Shown here in pieces: positions 9,016 through 23,935 of a stretch of 64,000 bases of DNA. Position numbers and translations under genes: made by a program. Under the pieces are notes generated by a model, which worked only from the letters and a program-made list of their open reading frames with translations, ran no database searches and was not told where the DNA came from. This DNA is from Prinia subflava (Eukaryota > Chordata > Aves > Passeriformes > Cisticolidae): assembly GCF_021018805.1 (NCBI RefSeq), contig NC_086253.1, positions 37,015,583 through 37,079,582 of the forward strand. Direction: 5' to 3'. Position 1 is the first letter of the stretch, and each line of letters opens with the position of its first letter.

Positions 9016-12000
9016 GAACATATTTTCCACCACAAGAGAGACTTGAAAGCATAACTACATTCCATTGCTACTTTGTAAGAACCTATACAATATCCTATTA
9101 CTCTAAACTATAGCAATATAAAAGGTTCCCTCCACACATGTGCTATGCCCTTTCTTTCCTCCATGACTGAGAACTTGCATTACTTGGATCTATCTTCCAG
9201 CACAGCACCCAAGACTTGTCAATACCATGCTTACTAGGCTCATGAAATGTGACTAAACAACAGAAAATTCTGAAGAAAAAAAAAATGTACAGACATTTCT
9301 AAGGATAATAGGCTCCATGTTTGTGAAAGTCAGTATTTTAACATGTCAAAGATTTATCCCATCAGTAAAATATCAGATGTTACCTACACTACATTATTTA
9401 ATTGCTGTAAAATTAGAGTAATACAATAATTATTACTTAATAATTTTAAACTGAGTTTTGTGGGTTTTTTTTTTTTCCATTAGGAAGTGTTCCAGAATTA
9501 GAGATAATTGATTTCCATTGAATCAAGACAATGTTTTGATTTCTGAAATATGTTCATCACTCCTTGATTTTCTTTTGTTTAAAAAATATTTTAAAATTTA
9601 AAAATCAAGTCACAGCTATTCTGGTTTGAATTTTCAGATCTAGATGATGGTGCTAAACAATCTGGGATATAAATTAGTTCTGTTTCAATTGAGAATATAA
9701 TTTTTTGACACTAATGGCTAAGGCAGAATTGTGAACTAGCAATGAAGTGTGGCACTTCTACTAAAATAATGTGCAAAAATAGGGCAAAACCAGTCTCATA
9801 TTTTATTATAACAATGTTTGCACTATAACAGTATTTGCCTCCAATTTGGTGGCATGAAAATTCATGTCTGAATACCCCAGGAATTAAGAATGACTGCACA
9901 TTTACTTTGCAGAATGTAAGATTACACTAGGAGATAAAAGTTCACCATTTATTCTGTTACTGACAATGAAAGAGAAACACCTTAGGCAAACTCTCTTTTA
10001 ATGCAAATGTGATATCAATAGGAATTTTTATATTCAAACATTCTCTTCCAGATTTCTTAACTGAAACACTGACACTGAAAAAAGTAGTTATGAAATAAAG
10101 ACAAACCAAAATAATTTAGGAGAAAAGGAGGAAGAGATGTGTCTGCATGTGTTTTGGATGTTGCAACTAAGTAAAGCATTAAACTTTGGCAAAAGCTTCA
10201 TGTTTGAGTGAGCTTGGATTGAAACTCATCTTTACAAGAGCCAGAGGTCTGGCTTTATGAGATGGATGTATAATGGGGAGTATACTCTCCTGTATACTCA
10301 GTAATTCTGAGCATATTTCATATCTATGTTGGTATGCAAGTGCCTTATTATCAAAATGTTGCAGAAAACAAAATCCATTGTTTAATTTTACATCTTTATA
10401 AACAGTCATACCAGTATGGGCTTTTTTCTATTAGAAAATAATATGATAGAATTTTTGTCCCTTTTCTAAAATACATATTTTATGTTCAAAATTTCTGAAA
10501 TTGTGCTGAAGAAAATCTATTTACAAATGCACAGTAGGATTTGAGGACTTGTTACAAAAATGATATAGTATAATAATATCTGTCAATAATATCTTTGTCA
10601 ACAAAATTCAGCAGAATTTATGTTCTCAAATATTTCAGAGAGACAAGGAAAAAGAGATTTTGCTTTTAGTATTGTGCTGCGGGACCCAGTCTCACAGCCA
10701 GACTAGCTAACAGCAAGGCAAGCAATGCTGGGCCATCTCTGCTCCAGGCAGATTCCAGATGGGGCAAGGCAGTGTTACTTGCACAAAGTCTACAGCTCTT
10801 TTTCCTTCAAAAAACCCCAAAGATTAATTAGACTAGGAAGGGAGAGACTCAAATCCTTACCCGTAAATTACATTATTATCCTTACCCTTAAAAATGCTTC
10901 AATTTTAATTTAGGATTTGTGTAGACAAGATTTATGAAACAAAAGATTAGTTTAGAATTAAAACATCCAAACTCAAAGAGTACTGATCATGTATTTTTTA
11001 ATACAGACCATGGGTTTACATTGTATCACATGTATAACTGAAGTCTTTAAAACTTCTACTTTGCTTTTACTTATACTTCAGACTGTTTTGTCTCATGTAT
11101 TACTGTGACGACTATGCCAACTGAAGCTTCAAACCAGTGGGAAGGAAAAACAAAGAGCAAGGGTGACCACCCAGAAAATAGATGAAGAGAGCCAACTGAA
11201 AGCCCAGAGGGAGCAGGATAAAAGCCCAGCTGGGGCAGGAAGAAAACTTTTCTCTTCTTGAACAATATATATAGTTGCAAATTTTGTAATCTCTTTCTGA
11301 GGTCTATGCAGTTATTTCTTCAGTTCTGCTATCTTATTCAGTAAAGGCCTGTAAAGTTAAAGGTGGAAGGTTAAAAAAAACCAAATTAAGATATTCTTCT
11401 ATTTACAAATGTATAGATTGGAAGATCATTGTCCAAGAAGGTCTGGAGAAAAAAATACTAGATCTTCACAGAAATAGGAGAGTGGAAACACTAATCTTAA
11501 GAGGTCAGATCATTCAAAGCCTTCTAGGAGAATCTTAGGTACTGCACACTGACACTAACCTTGTGATCTCGCCCTCAATTCAAAAGATTCTGAGCTTGAC
11601 TACCTGGAAATCAGATCAAGTTTCTAAGTATACACATAGAGTTATTTGAAAATAACAACAACAACAAAAATTCAGGGAAATCAGTTAAGCTAGAGTCAAA
11701 TTTTGGGGTTTAGTATTATCTGTGAGCAAAGGTTTAAGTTCTAACTCTGTAGCACTGTCTGCAAGCATTGGACACCCAGCCCTGCCAGGATGCAGAACTC
11801 TCACAAGTGTTATTTCAGGCTCCTCATATTGCTGTCACACATAGTCATTTCATCCTAAAACAATCCCTCTCACAGCATACAAGCACAAAAGGGTACACTC
11901 CATTGTAGAAACAGAAAAGGTGGATTGAGAAAAGGCATGGTAAAAAGAATCACCATAAACCTATACCTGAGACAGTGCATAAAGCCCTGCTGTGCAAACT

Positions 12001-15000
12001 GTCAGTGAGAAGAAATTTCAGGAAAGCTTACAAGGAATTCTTGCCAGGTAAGAGTATTGGCAAGAGCAAAAGTACACTTTTTATTTACCATGTAGATTTA
12101 TTTCCCTCTCCTGTTTTACATATATATTGATACTTAGACATGACGCATACTTTTTATCAGATATTAAATGCACATTTGTTCTGCATAGTAAGATTTTTCT
12201 TGGAGATATCTTTTTTATTAATGTTTTGCTAGGAAGTTAGACATAATTTCTTTCAAACATCACTCCCAAGAACAAAATTAAAAATAAGTCATTTTGAAAT
12301 CTCAAAGTGTTCATGCTGAACTCCACAAGCCAAACCAGAAAAAAAATATTTTATTTTTATTGCAGTGTAGGTTTTGCTAGGAACCAAGTTCCATAAAGTT
12401 ATCTAGTTTTAGCTGTCTTGCAAAAAAGAAATGTTAAAATCAGAGCTGACTCTGTAGCAGGAAAAAGGTGTATTAGTTCTTCAGATAGATTTTAAGCTTT
12501 TTATTTACTGTATTAGACTCTGCATTTTCCAAATAATTACATTTTCAGCATAAAAACCTGGTATAAAGCCGATTTTTTATCTGCTTCTTTTTGCCCTTAT
12601 TACCTACTGAAACAGAATAAAACTCAGGTAGTATGTGTAAGCTTTACATTTCCTTCCAGTTTCACCATTTCAACAGTATTAGCCAATTCATACATAGTTA
12701 TACTTAGTGGAAAACACACTAGTTTTGAATTCTTATTGTTTTCACATAAGATGTCAAAGTGCTCTATTATTCAATAAAAAATACCACATTACATTATGAA
12801 ATTTCAGTTTTGCCTTGAAGGACTCTTGCAACTAACACAATCACTCCTAATGCAAATCTCTACTAGATGCAAATGCTTTAGGTGAAGTAATGCTAGAAAT
12901 ATGAAGTTTACTTAATACTTACGTCTTTACTTTTGAAAAATATATTTTTAAATACTGTGTTTGCAGCTTTGTATTCTGAAATATTTTTCTATCCTGAGAG
13001 GTAACATAGTTTTTGGGGGTTTTTTTTTAAGACCTAGAAACACATCCATTTATGTCACATACAAATCCTTGTGTTCTGGTGTTTTTTGTTTTCCATTGCC
13101 CATGCAAGTCCATCAAAAATTTCCATTCTTATTCTCCCTTCATCACCCAATGTCCAAAATGTCTATCATTCTCAGAGTAACTTTATTTCATGCAATAAGT
13201 AGTAAGGAGGTTTGGAGACAGAGAAGTATTAGAAGATTCCTCCACATCCCACAGTAGTAATATTCCCATTTCTAGCTGTCACCTGTGTCTGCAACCAGAA
13301 TGTCAATAGGTAAAAATGATTAAGAAATCCTGGCTTCCTCATGTGCACATGAAAACCTAATGTTTCCCTTACTGCTGCTACCTTGCATCTGCTAGTCTCA
13401 CTCAAAATTCAGTGACTGACATCAAATAAATGTTGACAAACAAATAGAATAAGGTAGAATTAAAGCAAATTTCCTATATCTCGAGTGATGTTTTTAATCA
13501 CTGGACAAAGACTTAGGTGGGAGAAACTATGAATAAAACCAAAGAAACCTCAAAAAAACAAACAAAAATTCCAAAAAACCCCACAGTATGCTGCTTATCT
13601 TGGCAGAGATTAAGCATTTCTGGGTATATTTAGAAAACCACTGAATAATTTCATTGATAGATACCAACACCACCAGGTGAATTTTTCACCTTGAAACTTG
13701 AACAGAAGAGAACTTCAGATCCTGATTCCTTTCTGGATCTCATCTCTTATACTCCCAGCTCACTGAAAGTAGATATCCTACCCCCAACCCCAACAGAGTA
13801 TTGGAGTGTTTAACTTTAAACTCTCTAATTAAACTTATGGTGTTTGGTGAAAAACAGCAAAAGGCTTATAAAGAGTTTCAATATTGTTATTCAGAAACAC
13901 AGTGATGGATTCACAAACAATACAGAGTATCATATTCATTTCAATTACATCTAATATCACTCAGGAGAAAAATGAATAAACCTGAATAAACCTTATCATT
14001 CTGAATTATTGTAGCACAAGTAGCAATAAAGTATGACAGCTTCTGTAACTGCATTGTAAAAGGCTGCTATATTTTATGTAATACTGCAAGTCAAAGTTCT
14101 GATGTAATTGCATTAAAATCTTTCAAACAGAGATAAATTCAAGATTTTTATATCTCAGTAGAAACTATAGAGTTTGCATATAGCTGTAAGTGCAAATTTT
14201 AGTTTGTGAATTTTATTAACAAAAAAGAGTGGCTAATGATTCATCAGTGTTTAAAATGTTAGGTGAGATTAACTGGAAAACAGTGAAAAAATTTAGTATT
14301 GACTACATGCTAGGAACAAAGGCAGAGTATAACAAATTAAATGAAACTTTATACATCTGAACCCATGAATTTTCATAACAGATTACCTGGATCCTGAAAA
14401 AAAATCTGGAACAATATTTCTGGTAATGCTATGTTCTCCCTTTCTCATCAGTTCCTTAAGGTTTAAGGTCAGAATCTTGCAGTGGGAAGAAAGAGGTTCA
14501 CTTAAAGGGGGGAGAGAGATAATCTGTGAACCAGGTATATAAGTCAAAGTATGTGATTGATTGCTCTCATATACATTCCAGTCTTCAACACAAAAGAAAG
14601 CCAAATATTCATCTGCCCATGTTACCACAGATCCTTACCCAGCATTAAGCAGAAATGTAAGTAATTTTTCTTCGACTACTTGGGGAAAAGGAGGGTTGTC
14701 TTGTTTCCTGGCTAAATTTGAGCCATTTTTAATGTGCCACAATTCCTAGATAACATTGGTAGAAATATTAGCCTGGAAAAATTTCCTCCCTCTTCATAAA
14801 GTCTATATACAGAAATTGTTTGTTCTGTCTATTACTGAGCCACTCATGAGTCATCTGCCTCAAAAGGCTCACACTTCCAACTAATAGCTTCTCAAATCTT
14901 CACTAGTCACTGAACATTGAGAAGACTGAGCAAGGATTGGTTGTGCAAACATAAAAGTGCATTAAAACCTCATTTTACTATAGTTTATTATTTTTCATAA

Positions 15001-18000
15001 TAAAGTTTTGAAATTTGAGAGGACTAAGTGTCAATGCATTTAACATCAGCCATTAAGATGTGGATAAACCATGATTACTTACAACAATAAATATGTCTGA
15101 TCCATGCATATATTTATTGTTGAATCTAGCTTTTAGACTAGTGGACTCTACTGAAAGCAGAAAACTGAAAAGCAATCGTTTTCAGCATCTTGTATACTTC
15201 TGCACTGCAACATCCAGGAAACAGGACCAAAACTGGCTAAATAAAAATTTACCTAATCCAGCATTTATTCCAAAATGTATTAGATGATACACAAAACTCT
15301 ATAAAATCAAATACAAGCCAAACTATTAATCAGACTGTTTAATCCTTCCTAAAATACAGAAACTTCAAAAATTCTGCACAAAAAAGCCTTTTGGAAACAG
15401 AAGTTTAAAATTGTAATTACTTGCAGGACACTGCTGCTCAGCACAAAGCTTTGCAGTGTTGCAGAACTGCCTAAATAATGTTAATAGTCAGGACTCAAAC
15501 CCAGAAATACTTTTGTGCAACATATCTGTCTTAAAATTGAATCATACTAAAACCTTGTCAGGAGCAAGATCAAGCTGGACAACTCCTCTTCAGAAAATGT
15601 AGTTTAGAGGCCAGATGTAGTTCCCTAAAGTATAACACAGTAGGAAAAAAAGAATCTGCTGAGGTTTTAGTGGAAGATTTGAAGGATTTAATAGAAGTTT
15701 ATCTCTTAGTAAAAGATTTGGCCTAGGCTTGTAACAGATCAAGTCAGAGACAACACAGGACATGGCAATGTCAGACTGGCGTGCATATTACATTTAATAA
15801 TCCATACCACAGAAGCTAACTGAGCTGTTTTTAGCCATTTTAGGTTATTTTCACAAACATGAATAAAATTTAATACAAATAAAGTCATAGTTTTCACCTT
15901 TAATGTAAGGTGTAACTTTCTTATTTTATGAATAGCTTCAGAGCCAGTAATTGGCAATGGGTGATGAGGTTTCCAGCCAGAAACTTGTTCCCACAATGAG
16001 TTAACTGCTATCCTGAAATCATGTAACAGGAAAAAATCCTGATAGCTGTTTTTATAGTATTTGTAGTTCTTAAAGAGTACACCTGAAGGTTTAGTGGAGC
16101 TAAACACTTATTAATAGATACACTGAATGCTCTATTAATATTTAATAAGAGAAAATATGTGATTAACTGTATTTCTGGATTTTATTTTCCTGATGCAGTT
16201 CAAGACCTACTTTTGCACTGCAATAAATACAATTTACTTGAGAGAAAAAAAATCAAACAAAACACCCAGAAGAAACAAACAAAACCAAAAAACAGTCATC
16301 AAAAGGTCAGATTGCAATGGGCAAGAAAAAGCTCTCTCAACCTTACTAACACTGAATATGGTGGCCACAAGGGTGAGTCTTGCATGATCACTGCTGAAAG
16401 CAATGACAGCCTGAAGGGCTTCAGCATGAATAGAGTTGCCTGCACATGTCCAGTGGCAGATCAGACTTTGGTTTCAGGAACAAATATCCCTGAACTTCCT
16501 TATTAATTTGCTTAGAAATAGATTACCTTTAATTCAAAGTAGTAGATCTTATATCCAGGTTATAAAATAGATATTCTCTTTTCAACTCTTTTCTGTTCCA
16601 TTGCTCATGTTGAAACAGTATGAAAGTTTAAATGTTCCATAAACTTTTCTATCTGTGGAATCATTTTATGATTCACTTCTTGGCTGCATCCACAAAACCT
16701 TATGCTTTGGCTCTCTTTGGGACATCTCATTGACTGAGGTGTAACACCACTCTTGTCTAGATCTTGATCCCATGGGGACAGCACACACATTATCACCTCA
16801 CAAACCCATGAAATCACAAGTAATATCTCTATTTAAATTTAATGATTCAAAAAAGCAAGAGTTTAAATGATCTTTTAATTCTTTTTTTGAAAATAAAAGG
16901 CATTTTATTCTAGGTGGAAGTTAATTACTGGCATCTTGGCAACAAGCATTTCATTGTACAACTGACAGAATTCTGTATCAAGTTAGTAGTATAAACAAAC
17001 ATCTCATTTACACTAAGATACTGATCTCATATATTCAGTTGTTGTGGAGGTGTTTTGTCTAAAAAAAAAAAGTGTGTGATTGCATATACCCATGCATGCT
17101 CCCCTTTGCACAAGCACTAATCCCACCAGTATCCAAACTACTTGGTCACAATAAGCCATCTTCCTTTGACTGACAAAAAATCCAGTGTTTCCCAAAGCAC
17201 ATATTCAAATTACTCTGAAAGTGGAAATATTTATATTTCATTCAGCAATACTGATACATTTATTTTGTAATGTCTAGATTCATTTTTGGAAATTTGTCTT
17301 GGCAAATCACTATCTGGCAGAACTCCATTTAACCAGGATTATCTTGGGAAAAGAAGATAATATAGAGAAGTACTCAGTACACAAAGTTCACATTTATATA
17401 AAAGCACAAATAGAGTAGAATCTGTGTAGAAGTCTGCCAAGGAGGAAGAAGTCTGCCAGTTTAAGGAAATCAGTACATGCAGCTTTCTCCTATTTCAAAG
17501 CTACCTCTAAAGAAAATATTTCTGTTTTAGCAAGACAACTCAAGGTCATAAAAAGACAGTGAAAATGAAGTTACCTTTCCCCTAGCAACATATAAGGGGG
17601 AGAAGAAAAGAAAGATTTTTCCCCTTGTCATTGTACTCCTTCCAATTATTCTTAGCACTTTTGTTTGAGACAAGAATTGTCATTAATATAGGAACAAAAT
17701 GTAGAAGTTTATTCACTATAACACAACCACTTAGCTCTTCACAAATCCAAAGACACTTGTATCATTTATAACAGCCTGGATATTTATTTGATGAAAAAAG
17801 TTTGAAATATTCTAAAAATCAGTGTTTCAAATAAAGTGCAAGAGTATTCTGTGTTGTGTCCCCTTGTAAGTAAGTCCACTTGTTGCTCTAACTCTTTTGA
17901 ATACCAACATAACATATAAATATCCCCAAACAGTAATAGGCTTGAAGGATTATCTAAATCTTGTCTTTGTCTAAACCTGTTACCAAAGTCTATAAACAAG

Positions 18001-19194
18001 GTTTTGACTCAAAAATTAACACTATCTCCTTTTTTAGTGTGAACTCTTGCAGCAAAGTAAGATATTAAAATCCTTAGTTGGAATGTTTTTTTCATTATCC
18101 AATTGTTGATTCTGTGACTTTACTAAAACCAAGTGTTCCTATCTACCAGCAGTAGAAATACCCCCCAAATTGACAAATAAGGCTATCAAAGACCACCAAT
18201 GTGTGTGCAAATTAACATACAAATGAAAAATTACTGCAATGTAAAACACTCAGAATAAGGTGAATATTTGCTGAGGAACATTAACTGAGTACTAAATTCA
18301 ATATAAAATAATTTTCCAGAGACTCTTTAGAGAGTGATAAAAACATAATCCAAATAGCTGCATTAAAACTTAACAACTCAGTAAGTTCTTAATATACTTG
18401 AATTGATAAGTTATTTTCACTGTGCACTAAACAATTCTCAAGAGCCTGGAAAAGTTTAACAGAAGAAATACAAACGATTTCAGCAACTTAGAAATGTGTT
18501 GCAAAGCAAAACCACTAATGACATGAAATATTTCCCTGCTACCACCACAGAAGGTGCTCAGATTTCAAACAAGGAGCAGAAATTGCATTATATTTAAGCT
18601 CCACCAGACTGAGCACAGATTGTACTGAATTAATGGATTTCTGAAAACATTGGGTGTTCTAGAATCACATTATTTTTACAGGTATGTTTTCCATCACTCT
18701 GAGTTTTTCTTCGAGTGGCTTCCCAGCTCTCTTACCTCCTCTCCTTCCCAGTCATTCCTTACACAAAGGGGACTTGAGCCATAGTTTTGTAGCTGGTACT
18801 AGGATTCACTCACAAATAAACTACATCAGAGCTTTATGCCTGAATTAAACCAGGAAAATATTAGTAGTCCCTGACAAAGTGAGTTTATTGGACTATTTCC
18901 TCCAGCTAAACCACCAAAATTCCACTGACACTGGAAGCCTGAAATGTTAGTTCACTTAGTACCAGCCTCCTATGTTTGATGTGCCTGCAAGAAAAAAGGG
19001 GGTAATGCATCTTACTCTTCATATGCACAGGTAACCATAGTCATAATAACATTATTTGTATTTTTTGACAAATGAGTAAATTCAGATGCCCAAAAGAACA
19101 GAGAGGAGGATCATCTTCCTTGAACATGACTCTGTTGTGTCACAGGATGTGACAGGATGGTTGTGATGTGATGGTTGGCCTTTTGGGCTGCGAG
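9016..19194. other. Long AT-rich intergenic stretch without recognisable genes
   Basis: Both strands were read for exons, RNA genes and known repeats. There are only short open frames without domain motifs, small A and T runs (for example a T run near 9467, an A run near 17060) and no CR1 tail motifs. A slightly GC-richer patch at about 10670-10770 and one at 16300-16500 were not identified. Confidence 0.55.
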
Positions 19195-20635
19195 TGCACA
19201 TTGCCTAGTCATACTGAATTTTTCACCAAAAACACCTCCCTCAAGTCTTTCTCCCCAGGGCTAGTCTTGATGCATTCTCTGCCCAGCCTATACCTGTGCT
19301 TGGGATTGCCCTGATCCAGATGCAGGATCTTGCACTTGGCCTTGTTGAACTTCATGAGGTCCACACAGACCCACCTCTCAACACATGTAGGACTGTGTCA
19401 AATGCTTTGCACAAGTTCAGATAGACAACATCTGTTGCCCTTCCCATATCCACCACTGCTATAATTCCATCATAGAAGGCCACCAAATTTATCAGGCATG
19501 ATTCTCCCTTAGAAAGGCCATGTTGGCTCCCACCAATCACCTCCTGATTTCTCAAGTATTTAACATACTTTCTAGGAGGACTCACTTCATGATCTTGCCA
19601 GACACTGAGGTGAGACCTGTATTTTCCTGGGTCTTCCCTATTTCTGTTTCTAAAAAATGAGATTTATGTTTTCCCTTTTCAAGTCAGTGAGAAATTTACC
19701 AGACTGCCATGACTGCTCAAATATGATGGATAATGGTTAAACTTCCGTGGCCAGTAGTCTCAGGATCTATGGATGTATCCCATCTGGTCCCATGGATACA
19801 TGTACCTTCAGATTCCTTAGGTGGTGTCAAACTATGCCTTCTACAGTCAGGAGTGCTTAATTCTCCCAAACCCTGCTTTACCTTCTGCAACTGTGGCTTT
19901 AACATTCACTGGTGTAAATCAAGGCAAAAAAATAATTCACTTCCTCAGCCTCCTCCTTGTCCTGGTGACAAGGACTTCTGTCTTTCTTGAGAGAACTTTT
20001 ATTTTCCCTCATGCTTCTTTTGTTGTTGGTGTACCTAAAAAAGCTCTTTTTTTGTACCTTGGATGTCCTTGGCCAGATTTACTTCTGTCCGTACTTTAGC
20101 TTTGCTAACAAGATCCCTGGATGTTTGGACAATTTCTCTGTATTCATCCCAGGCTACCGTCCATTGTTTCCACACTTTAAGATACCTGTTTGTGTTTAAA
20201 TTTGTGCAGGATCTCCTTGCTCATCCATGCAGGCCTCCTGGTGTTCTTCACTGATTTACCCTTTGCAGGGATGCATTTTTCTTAAGCTTGGAGGATACAA
20301 TCCTGGAGCATCATCCAGGTCTCTTGGGCTCTCCTCTGCCTGTCCTTCCTAAAGGTCCTGTATCCTTTCATTTCAGCATTCCAGTCACAGGAGCCATTCC
20401 ACAGTGCTTCGATGTTGCCATTAAGGTTTCAGCCATGCAGGCATGGGCATATCTCATTTCTCCTCTTTATTGCCCATGCTACATGCTAAATGCATAGAGG
20501 CATTTAGGATGGGACACCAGTGAAACTGGTTTTCTGACTGAAGTGACTGGTATTCCCTGGTCTGGTCCTAATGACCTGTGTTGGCTCAACAAGCTCTGGG
20601 CATCTCTTGCTGACTCTGTAATCTAAAACATGAAA
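19195..20635 (-). repeat. CR1 LINE fragment, antisense, with internal deletion
   Basis: The minus strand encodes pieces of CR1 reverse transcriptase: HGLSKGESCLINLVAFYDG and YLNLCKAFDT (about 19400-19520) fit the usual F/HGFTKGKSCLTNLVAFYDG-like and DLCKAFDT motifs. To the left, the plus strand reads GATCCAGATGCAGGATCTTG and GCACTTGGCCTTGTTGAACT, also CR1. At about 19380 the two parts are joined with several hundred bases of element missing. To the right, phrases such as GACAATTTCTCTGTATTCAT and CATCCATGCAGGCCTCCTGG continue the upstream part of the element to about 20635. Numerous stops show it is dead. Confidence 0.88.
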
Positions 20636-20903
20636 TTCATCGGTTTAAATTGTATGCCCTACTACTTGATTACTCTTATCTGAAAGACATGGTCCCTGAC
20701 TACATATAATCCTCAATATTAGTGTTCAGATTACATCCCTCATTTTGCTGCATGAAAAGTGTGCTACCATTGCTCCAGTCTGTTGCATTTCAGTTTTTAC
20801 CTGCTTGATATATCAAAAGAGGTAAAAGGAGGCCATGACGTGAGATAGCTCATCTAGCTCTACGGGTTGCTGTTATTCTTTTCCTGAAATTTGTTGTTAG
20901 TTT

Positions 20904-20907
<4 letters not shown>

Positions 20908-20941
<34 letters not shown>

Positions 20942-21037
20942 GTTTGGTTGTTTTTGGTTTTGGTTTTGGTTTTGGTTTTGTTTTTGTTTGGTTTTGTTTG
21001 TTTGTTTTTTGTTTTTTGTTTTTTGTTTTTTGTTTTT
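20908..21037. repeat. T33 homopolymer followed by (GGTTTT)/(GTTTTTT) simple repeat
   Basis: A run of 33 T (20908-20940) passes into G/T-only sequence, including four GGTTTT units at 20956-20980 and four GTTTTTT-type units near 21006-21035. The open frame across it is low complexity and not a gene. Confidence 0.95.
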
Positions 21038-23851
21038 AATTTGTTAGGTCAGTATTCAAGACAAAGGTGTCCCCATAAAGAAGAGTAAGTCTTCCCAAAG
21101 TTTTATCTAATGCAGATAATGTAGATACTATTGTGTCCCTGCTCCCCTTTCCAGACCAAAGGGACACATCACCACCACTTAGCCTTAGAGTAGGTTACGG
21201 TGAAGAGAAGGACATCTCCTCTTCCAGTGCTGCAGCTACAGAAGAGAAAAGCATTGTTAAAATTATGACAGCATATCAAAGATGGTTCCCCTTCATGGCA
21301 AAGAGGCACAGGAAGCAACACTACTGCACTGACTCACATAGGGGAAAGAAGATCCATCCTGTAGTTAAAACTTGCATATATTTAGGCTATTTTCCTTAAT
21401 ACAATCAGATCATCCTGAGGCATATTTTCTACAGTCTTGATCCACCTCTCCTATATCACCTATTTTTCAGCCTTTTTGAAAATGTAGTTTCAGCTCCTTA
21501 GTGCCCTGCCTTTTTGTCACAACTTTCAAACACCAGGAAAAATAAGAAAAGAAGTCTGACACATGACAGAATTCAGTAGGTTTGCTGTTATAAACCTCTC
21601 CCTTTACAAGGTTTGTAAAACAGAGCAATTTAAACACCTCACAACATCCTTCTGAGAAATTACTGTTAATACATGTTTTCTCCTAAACATTTACAAAGGG
21701 CAGGTCCAGCAAGCAAGATACCATGGTTCCGATCCAGTAACATTTAAAATGTTCACATGTTAAGCAAGTGTGTGAGGGGGAGAAAAAAAGTTAGTACTTA
21801 CATCTGTTCAAATAAAGACTAAAAATCTGTTTTCCATTGTGCCATTCACATAATGTTGTGTGTGGCTGAGAGGGAGTGCTGGTCATTGTAGTTCAAGTCT
21901 AAGATCAGGGATAGATTGCATACCAGTAGGCAGTGTCATCTATGAAACTGCCTGTGGCTGAGTCACCTCACTTCAGCAGTAACCTCAGTTTCGGGTCACT
22001 TGCAAAGCTTGGTAGAGAGGTTTGAACATAGAGCTTTGGCTTAATAAACCCAAACAAAAAAGTCCCTAAACCATACATATCATAGGTTCTACGTGGCAGA
22101 TGTACTAAAAATAAGTACTTTCCCTTTATCAACCCCCAAAGACCTTGTTTGGGGTTAGAAATTGTTGCATTTATTAGTCCAAAAATGCCATCAGTTGCAA
22201 GGTAGTGCATATTAGGCAGAACAGGTAGTAAGGTCTGTTGTAAAAGCAAACAAGAAAGAAAAAACCCCAACATCATCCCCCTCTTCTATATACACTTCTT
22301 CTCTTGTTTATTATGGACTCAAACTCCCTCTTCTTTCTTCTGACCCTACCCCTTGTTAAATATCTGTGATTGTTAAACAATCCCAAGATGACTCAAATGT
22401 GTGTGGGAGTTTGTCTTTTTTAATTAAATAAGCCTTGCTGTTACAAAGCAGCAAAGCAAATTTCTACAGAAAAAGAAAAAATGTTCCAGCAAAACCTTTT
22501 TCAGTCCTACTACCAAAAAGAACAAAATAATAAAAGAAAATTCCATGCATTTTTCAGTAAGATTCTAAAATGCTCTTTCATTAATCTCATTATTATCCTT
22601 GCAAGTAAAACACTCTGCTTATTTGTTATTAGACTAGCATCTCTCAGGGGAAAAAAAAGCTTTAAAGAAGCATGAAAACAAAAGGAAAACAAAAACATAG
22701 TCACAAGATGCATTTTCACTGGCTGTGAAAGACACTCCAAAATGATCTGTCTGGTCATGAAATGAAATTTCCTCTTTGAAATTCATTAAGTCAGACACTA
22801 TCAGCCCAATCCTGCAATTCTGATTCAGGCAAAACTGTCATTGACATCAGTGAAGCTTTGCCTTTATGAAAAAACAAGAACAGATTCCAGGACTGGAACC
22901 TAGTTGTGTTTCATTTCATTACCATCTTATTTCACAAAAAAAAAACCCCATTAAAATCAGAATGATATTCTAATCTAAAGGAAAAACTGCATATCCACAG
23001 AACACAAACCAAGCATGGTATGAATTGCAGTGGAATTTTATTGTGGCCTTTATTTTAACTTTCCATTAGATGTCAGGACTGTGCAAAAATCAACATATAT
23101 TTTCTTTATGAGTGTTGGCTTCTCTCAAAGTGATTTATGAAAACAGATCTGCTGCTAGAAGTGCTGTAGGGTAGACAGAAGGTTGTGGGGAAAATTCCAG
23201 CACACTAAAGAGACTAAAGAAAAATAGGCAAGAACAAAGCATAAAACAAAGCATTATAGGAATATTCAATTCAATTTAATATTTTTTTTAAGATATTACA
23301 AACACTAAAGAAGCTATCCCATTTATGTTTAAATGAAAAATAAAATTTAAAAAACAAACAGCTACTGCATCAGAGTGGCTTTCACTCAGAACTCTGCTAA
23401 ATTTGGGAATACAGTCCTTCACTTTTCTCTTGTTTTTTGTATGTCTTGCATATGCGAGTCGAACTAGTAGCTAAGCCTGATTACTGTAAAATTAGCATAG
23501 ATGATAGACAGAGATGCAAAAGCACACTCTGTGATACTTTGGAAGAATATTTTTTTTAAAAGATTTTGCAAAACTAAGTGGTCAATGACAAATATAAATA
23601 GCTTAATTTTTAGACCTAAAATTACAAGTTTCTGAAATACATTTATCTTTAAGAAACTATTGGGCATTTCAATTTATGTCTTAAAACTATTGAAACTTCT
23701 CTCAATTTTAATTTACCAAAACACCTCTCCTGTTAAGAATAAATATGAAACTTTTAATATTACTGTTCAAAAGTAAACCACATAAAAGACTAGAATTACA
23801 AATCCTCAAATTTGAGACTTCTTATTGCCTGATCAGGAACAGTTACATCTT
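21038..23851. other. AT-rich intergenic DNA
   Basis: No gene is recognised. The longest open frame, minus 21968-22276 (102 codons), has no domain I recognise and no codon bias that sets it apart. The plus frame at 21133-21399 is likewise unremarkable. Confidence 0.55.
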
Positions 23852-23935
23852 CCATTCATAAATTTATAGAATATCTCAAGTTGGGAGGGATCCATAAACA
23901 TCATCCAGTCCAACTCCCTCCTCCTCACTCCTTTG
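23852..23935 (-). repeat. CR1 LINE 3' end fragment, antisense
   Basis: The plus strand reads TTATAGAATATCTCAAGTTG, GGAGGGATCC and CATCATCCAGTCCAACTCCC, the reverse complement of a CR1 3' terminus. Confidence 0.75.

Noticed and set aside
16159..16506. 115-codon plus-strand frame
   Set aside because: Lysine- and asparagine-rich start from an A-rich patch, no recognisable motif; not supported as a gene.
21968..22276. 102-codon minus-strand frame with hydrophobic N-terminus
   Set aside because: No domain, promoter, splice signal or conservation cue supports it; chance length is plausible in this much sequence.
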